A DNA stretch of 64,000 nucleotides, taken from contig JBKBMG010000010.1 in assembly GCA_046295975.1 (NCBI GenBank), positions 1-64,000 on the forward strand, written 5' to 3'. This DNA comes from UBA2357 sp046295975 (lineage in GTDB: Bacteria > Pseudomonadota > Gammaproteobacteria > Burkholderiales > Rhodocyclaceae). This document shows, in pieces, positions 63,229 through 64,000 of the stretch (position 1 is its first letter; the number at the start of each line of letters is the position of its first letter). Below the pieces are notes generated by a model that saw only the letters and a list, made by a program, of their open reading frames with translations, did not search any database and had not been told where the DNA came from. The position numbers were made by a program, and so were the translations under genes.

Positions 63229-63459
63229 TCACTTGCGCTTGAGATAGAACTCGAACGCCTTGTCGGCGGTTTCGCCATGTTGCAACAACTCGTTGCCGGT
63301 TTGCCTCGCGAACGCCTGGAAGTCCTTCACCGAGCCCGGATCGGTCGCGAGCACCCTGACCGTCTGGCCGGTCGCAACTTCGGCGAGCGCCTTCTTGGCA
63401 CGCAGGATAGGCAGGGGGCAATTGAGCCCACGTGCATCCACTTCCTTGTCGAAATTCAT
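63229..63459 (-). CDS. tusA: TusA-family sulfurtransferase
   Basis: This 76-residue sulfur carrier has the CPxP motif in LNCPLPILRAKKAL, with the persulfide-bearing Cys near residue 14, followed by VRVLATDPGSVKDFQAFARQTG. The family delivers sulfur for 2-thiouridine, molybdenum cofactor and sulfur oxidation. No tusBCD or tusE is adjacent, so the specific pathway is open. It is codirectional with the truncated gene upstream, 76 bases away. Confidence 0.9.
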   Translation of the reverse strand: MNFDKEVDARGLNCPLPILRAKKALAEVATGQTVRVLATDPGSVKDFQAFARQTGNELLQHGETADKAFEFYLKRK

Positions 63460-63535
63460 CTGTCGCGTCCTCGAGCCTTCATCAGATCAGGCCAATATTG
63501 TACCGGAACGCTCATGCCACACCATCAACCGGCGT

Positions 63536-64000
63536 TCACCGGCGCTCGGCGCGCCGCTCGGCCTCTTCGAGCTTGAGCTCGCGCAGGCGTGCATCGACCG
63601 CCGACAGTTCGTAGAAGTCACCGTCTGCGGCGCGCCGGGCGAGCTCGAGTTGATCGATGGCGGCGGGCAGACTGCCGCGCAACACGTAGACCTCGGCCTG
63701 CGCGCGATGGTGGGCGGTACGACGCCCGAGCGCCTCCTCGGCGCGCGCGGCGAGTGCCCAGTAACGCGCGTCGCGCTGCGCGCGCAGCGCGCCCGCCCGC
63801 GCGTCGCTCGCTGCCTGGGCGTGCTGACCGGCACGCAGACGGGCTTCGATAAGGAGGTAGTCCAGCGGCCTGCGGTCGGGGAAACGCTGTTTCGCCGCCT
63901 CCAGCAACGCCACTGCTTCGGCTGGCCGGTTGCGCGCCAGTTGTATTTCGCCTGCCAACGTCTCGACGAACAACGACAGCTCGCCTTCGGCGGCTCCGGC
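63536..64000 (-). CDS. C-terminal TPR part of a probable M48-type (BepA-like) protease, truncated by the window
   Basis: Only the last 154 codons are present; the frame is open to the window edge, so the start lies beyond 64000. The visible part is made of tetratricopeptide-like helix pairs (LAGEIQLARNRPAEAVALLEAAKQRFPDR, QAEVYVLRGSLPAAIDQLELARRAADG). A C-terminal LDxxxRELKLEEAERRAER-type helix follows. The TPR tail next to tusA resembles the BepA/YfgC arrangement of betaproteobacteria, where an M48 metalloprotease domain precedes such repeats. That domain is not in view, so the identification is tentative. Confidence 0.6.
   Translation of the reverse strand, partial: AGAAEGELSLFVETLAGEIQLARNRPAEAVALLEAAKQRFPDRRPLDYLLIEARLRAGQHAQAASDARAGALRAQRDARYWALAARAEEALGRRTAHHRAQAEVYVLRGSLPAAIDQLELARRAADGDFYELSAVDARLRELKLEEAERRAERR

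Overview
The window is a 64 kb stretch of a high-GC chromosome. It looks like a betaproteobacterium, most probably Rhodocyclales (Azoarcus/Thauera/Zoogloea-like). This rests on gene content and order: sigma-DUF3619-DUF3106-RDD next to ilvB-ilvH-ilvC-pssA-leuA, rpsP-rimM-trmD-rplS, divergent lptFG/pepA-holC-valS, and hda-pcnB-folK-dNK-panB-panC. No rRNA, tRNA, CRISPR array, prophage or insertion sequence was seen. Almost all of the window is core chromosome. One assembly gap (100 N) lies inside a short tandem repeat.

Layout. 0.2-5.7 kb: queD, a membrane fatty-acid desaturase, then a leftward unit purN-DUF3108-rsmB-phospholipase D-like protein. 5.9-12.6 kb: mutL, two membrane diguanylate cyclases and a YqaA/DedA-type membrane protein. 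12.7-18.9 kb: miaA, a HIT protein, an RND efflux pump (permease plus adaptor) and a small membrane protein. 19.0-22.7 kb: a PadR repressor gene divergent from a three-domain beta-oxidation fusion (2,4-dienoyl-CoA reductase joined to a delta3,5-delta2,4-dienoyl-CoA isomerase), with two matching palindromic operators over the promoter. 22.7-31.3 kb: purM, an AI-2E/PerM-type transporter, hda, pcnB, folK, a DMT-like protein, a deoxynucleoside kinase, panB, panC and a CBS protein.

31.3-40.2 kb, all leftward: pepN, a newly noticed small cysteine-rich ORF, a tandem universal stress protein, a P-type ATPase, then RDD, DUF3106, DUF3619 and an RNA polymerase sigma factor. 40.3-46.8 kb: branched-chain amino acid synthesis (ilvB, ilvH, ilvC, leuA) with pssA between. 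47-50.8 kb: DUF2069, wrbA, a YihY/BrkB membrane protein and an unrecognised 518-residue protein. 50.9-53.5 kb: the S16/RimM/TrmD/L19 operon, its terminator, and a 13-bp minisatellite broken by the gap. 53.5-61.1 kb: lptG/lptF divergent from pepA-holC-unknown-valS. 61.2-64 kb: a PAS-GGDEF-EAL protein, tusA and the 3' end of a TPR-containing gene cut by the window edge.

The items most worth following up are: the fused beta-oxidation enzyme under apparent PadR control; a perfect 12-bp inverted repeat that includes the pcnB start codon, with no visible Shine-Dalgarno; the overlapping sigma/DUF3619/DUF3106/RDD module, which resembles a sigma/anti-sigma/periplasmic-sensor cassette and has an unresolved start; the tightly coupled Cys-rich ORF between usp and pepN; the 13-bp array; and a palindromic element read in frame inside the MutL linker.
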